This document shows positions 46,307 to 48,557 of a stretch of 48,557 bases of DNA, piece by piece. The notes beneath the pieces were generated by a model that was not told where the DNA came from, made no database searches, and saw nothing but the letters and a program-made list of their open reading frames with translations. Location of the stretch: the NCBI GenBank assembly GCA_021298815.1, contig JAJTHE010000119.1:1-48557 (forward strand). The letters run 5' to 3'. The DNA comes from Betaproteobacteria bacterium. Lineage in GTDB: Bacteria; Pseudomonadota; Gammaproteobacteria; Burkholderiales; CAIKXV01. The translations under genes and the position numbers were made by a program. Within the stretch, counting starts at the first letter, position 1. Every line of letters begins with the position of its first letter.

Positions 46307-47469
46307 TGCGGGCGCTCCTGCCTGCCTGCCTGGCCGGGTCCCTGCCCCGGTCCCGGTCCGGGGTCCAGCCCCCGTCCCGCCGTCCGCGCGAACTCGCGCT
46401 GGCGGATCGCCGACGGCCAGAGCCCTGCCGGGCGCCAGCGCATCACCAGCACCAGCGCGATGCCGAACAGCAGCAGGCGCAGGTCGGACGGCTCGACCAG
46501 CACCTCGCCGAGCAGCGAGCGCTGCCAGCCACCGACGTAGCGCAGCGCCTCGGGCACCGTCACCAGCAGCGCGGCACCCAGCACCACGCCGCGGATGTGG
46601 CCCATCCCGCCGAGCACCACCATGCACAGCACCATGATCGATTCCATCAGGCCGAAGCTCTCCGGGCTGACAAAGCCCTGGAAGCTCGCGTACAGGCTGC
46701 CGGCGATGCCGCCGAAGCTCGCCCCCATCGCGAAGGCGAGCAGCTTCATGTTGCGGGTGTTGACGCCGGAGGCGCTTGCCGCGAGTTCGTCCTCGCGGAT
46801 CGCGACCCAGGCGCGGCCGACGCGCGAATGCTGCAGCCGGGCCGAGATGAACACCACCAGCACGGTGAGTGCGAGGAACAGGTAGTAGTAGTTGTAGAGC
46901 GACGGGATCGACAGCGGGCCGATCGTGTGCACCTTGGCCATGGACACGCCGGCCACCTCGATCGGCCGGATCAGCGTGATGCCCTGCGGACCGTTGGTGA
47001 GGTTGATCGGCGCGTTCAGGTTGTTCAGGAAGATGCGGATGATCTCGCCGAAGCCCAGGGTGACGATGGCCAGGTAGTCGCCGCGCAGCTTGAGGGTCGG
47101 CGCGCCGAGCAGCATGCCGAACACGCCCGCGACCAGCGCCGCCGCCGGCAGCAGCAGCCAGAACGGCAGGTGCAGCCCGAAGTGGGGCGAGGCGCACAGT
47201 GCATAGAGGTAGGCGCCGACCGCGAAGAACGCGATGTAGCCGAGGTCGAGCAGCCCGGCGAAGCCGACCACGATGTTGAGCCCCAGCGCGAGCATCGTGT
47301 AGAGCAGCACGAGGTCCAGCACCCTGACCCAGGCCCGGCCGAGCAGCGCATCGACCAGGAACGGCGCCAGCAGCAGCGCGGCGATCGCCAGCGCCGTGAG
47401 CACGCTGCGCGCAAGCGGCGTGCGCGGTGCGGCGAACAGCGCCGCGGCCGAGGCCGGTAGCCTAGGCAC
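46303..47469 (-). CDS. livM: Branched-chain amino-acid ABC transporter permease LivM
   Basis: A 388-residue inner-membrane permease with about 8-10 hydrophobic segments between residues 22 and 350. Typical LivM blocks are LALGLNIVVGFAGLLDLGY, LRGDYLAIVTLGFGEIIRI (EAA-like loop), RVGRAWVAIREDELAA, and GGMGHIRGVVLGA. The start is GTG 47469, eight bases inside the livH end. The C-terminus carries a Gly/Pro-rich tail of about 20 residues. Confidence 0.94.
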   Translation of the reverse strand: MPRLPASAAALFAAPRTPLARSVLTALAIAALLLAPFLVDALLGRAWVRVLDLVLLYTMLALGLNIVVGFAGLLDLGYIAFFAVGAYLYALCASPHFGLHLPFWLLLPAAALVAGVFGMLLGAPTLKLRGDYLAIVTLGFGEIIRIFLNNLNAPINLTNGPQGITLIRPIEVAGVSMAKVHTIGPLSIPSLYNYYYLFLALTVLVVFISARLQHSRVGRAWVAIREDELAASASGVNTRNMKLLAFAMGASFGGIAGSLYASFQGFVSPESFGLMESIMVLCMVVLGGMGHIRGVVLGAALLVTVPEALRYVGGWQRSLLGEVLVEPSDLRLLLFGIALVLVMRWRPAGLWPSAIRQREFARTAGRGLDPGPGPGQGPGQAGRQERPH

Positions 47470-48388
47470 GCTCGGCCACCCGCTCCCCGAGCAGGCCCGA
47501 GGGCCGGAACACCAGCACCAGGATCAGCACCGCGAAGGCGAACACGTCCTGGTAGTGGCTGCCCAGGAAGCCGCCGGTCAGCGCGCCGATGTAGCCGGCG
47601 CCCAGGCTCTCGATCACGCCCAGCGCGAGGCCGCCGAGCATCGCGCCCGAAACGTTGCCGATGCCGCCCAGCACCGCTGCGGTGAACGCCTTCAGGCCGA
47701 GCATGAAGCCCATGTGGTAGTGCGCCTGCCCGTAGTAGCCGGCGACCATCACGCCGGCCACCGCGGCCAGCGCGGAACCGATCATGAAGGTGAGCATGAT
47801 GATCCGGTTCACGTTCACGCCCATCAGCCCGGCCAGCGCCGGGCTCTGGGAAGTCGCGCGCATCGCGCGGCCGAGGCGGGTGCGGTGGATCAGCACCAGC
47901 AGCAGGGCCATCAGCGTGACCGTCAGGGCCACGATCAGCACCTGGGTGCCGGTGACCGTCGCGCCGAGCAGCGCATGCGGTTCATTGGGCAGCAGCGGCG
48001 GGAAGGAGATGTACTGGCGCCCCCAGAAGATCATCGCCAGATTCTGCAGCACGATCGACATGCCGATCGCAGTGATCAGCGCGGTCAGCCGCGGTGCATC
48101 GCGCAGCGGCCGGTAGGCCACCCGTTCGAGCAGCGCGCCCAGCAGCATGCAGGCCGGGATCGCGATGCCGACGCCGGCCAGCACGATCACCGGTCCGGGC
48201 AGCCCGCTGCCGGTGCCGATCGTCACCACCACCGAGATGGCGATCATCGCGCCGATCATCACGACCTCGCCATGGGCGAAGTTGATCAGCCCGAGGATGC
48301 CGTAGACCATCGTGTAGCCGAGCGCGACCAGTGCATAGATGCTGCCGAGCACGATGCCGTTGATCAGCTGCTGGACGAAGATGTCGAT
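47462..48388 (-). CDS. livH: Branched-chain amino-acid ABC transporter permease LivH, apparent ATC start
   Basis: With the proposed start the protein has 308 residues, the length of E. coli LivH, and eight or so TM segments. Blocks: NGIVLGSIYALVALGYTMVY, GLINFAHGEVVMIGAM, RTRLGRAMRATSQSPALAGL (EAA loop) and AAVLGGIGNVSGAMLGG. The family N-terminus M-D-I-F-x-Q-Q-L is present as I-D-I-F-V-Q-Q-L, but its first codon is ATC (48388..48386). No ATG, GTG or TTG occurs in frame between the stop at 48475 and GTG 48352, which would delete 12 residues including the start of TM1. GGAG lies 8 bases before the ATC. A hairpin with U-run precedes it. Confidence 0.88.
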   Translation of the reverse strand: MDIFVQQLINGIVLGSIYALVALGYTMVYGILGLINFAHGEVVMIGAMIAISVVVTIGTGSGLPGPVIVLAGVGIAIPACMLLGALLERVAYRPLRDAPRLTALITAIGMSIVLQNLAMIFWGRQYISFPPLLPNEPHALLGATVTGTQVLIVALTVTLMALLLVLIHRTRLGRAMRATSQSPALAGLMGVNVNRIIMLTFMIGSALAAVAGVMVAGYYGQAHYHMGFMLGLKAFTAAVLGGIGNVSGAMLGGLALGVIESLGAGYIGALTGGFLGSHYQDVFAFAVLILVLVFRPSGLLGERVAERA

Positions 48389-48407
48389 CGGTTCGGCTCC
48401 ACGAATG

Positions 48408-48452
48408 AAAACGCCATCGGCGACACGGCATGCAATCCGTGTGCCGATGGCG
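48408..48452 (-). terminator. Hairpin with T-run between the upstream gene and livH (attenuator)
   Basis: Arms 48412-48421 plus 48423-48428 pair with 48443-48452 plus 48437-48442: 16 base pairs with one bulge and an 8-base loop. On the minus strand TTTTC follows. It lies 20 bases after the preceding stop and 20 before livH. It would end most transcripts after the upstream gene and let a fraction continue into livHMGF. Confidence 0.6.
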
Positions 48453-48472
48453 GCTGGAATCCGCCCGCCGGG

Positions 48473-48557
48473 TTACTTCGCGGGCGCGGCGGCGGGTGCG
48501 GCGGGTGCTGCGGGTGCGGCCGGTGCTGCGGCGGGCGCACCCGCAGGCGCGGCGGCA
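48473..48557 (-). CDS. C-terminal end of an upstream gene, Ala/Pro-rich (possibly the substrate-binding protein)
   Basis: Only the last 28 codons are in the window, ending at TAA 48475..48473. They encode an Ala/Pro repeat ending AAAPAK. Composition alone does not identify the gene. The position directly before livH, with a terminator-like hairpin between, suggests a periplasmic branched-chain amino-acid binding protein (LivK/LivJ type). Confidence 0.45.
   Translation of the reverse strand, partial: AAAPAGAPAAAPAAPAAPAAPAAAPAK

Overview
The window is about 48.6 kb of very GC-rich, densely coded proteobacterial chromosome. Gene content and order (gltB-dgt-aroB-aroK-pilQPONM facing ponA; lptD-surA-pdxA-ksgA; dusB-fis-purH; amgK-murU; purD-hemF) point to a betaproteobacterium, probably Burkholderiales-like. 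No tRNA, rRNA, insertion sequence, prophage or CRISPR array was seen. No gap between genes exceeds 300 bases.

Layout. Positions 1-9935 are on the minus strand: the type IV pilus assembly operon pilMNOPQ, then aroK, aroB, a dNTPase, and the 5' part of gltB. Facing it on plus (10091-13859) are ponA, a nucleotidyltransferase-fold protein with apparently lost catalytic acids, and a YcgR/PilZ c-di-GMP receptor. Next come hemB and engB (minus), a cytochrome c4 (plus), hemL-thiE-thiD (minus), rubredoxin-gloA (plus), and the minus-strand outer-membrane biogenesis cluster lptD-surA-pdxA-ksgA. Positions 26174-36182 are plus-strand: amgK-murU (cell-wall recycling), pepP-ubiH, dusB-fis-purH, purD and hemF.

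The most unusual part is 36261-44151 (minus): two head-to-tail copies of a two-gene signalling module. Each copy has a two-TM sensor histidine kinase followed by a Hanks-type Ser/Thr kinase fused to two receiver domains. The first receiver is canonical and the second is degenerate but keeps its acceptor Asp and Lys. This design would let a His-Asp relay control a Ser/Thr kinase. A YqaA-like membrane protein (plus) and a branched-chain amino-acid ABC transporter (livF-livG-livM-livH, minus) follow. The window ends in the Ala/Pro-rich 3' end of another minus-strand gene, possibly the substrate-binding protein.

Recurrent features. Stop and start codons overlap by 4 bases in many gene pairs (ATGA, GTGA, TTGA, CTGA). 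Two genes lack any ordinary start codon where the protein family expects one: ksgA (CTG) and livH (ATC). Several genes (ponA, amgK, the first sensor kinase, possibly aroK) have a -10-like hexamer only 5-6 bases before the start codon, suggesting leaderless transcripts. All promoter, terminator and motif calls were read by eye.
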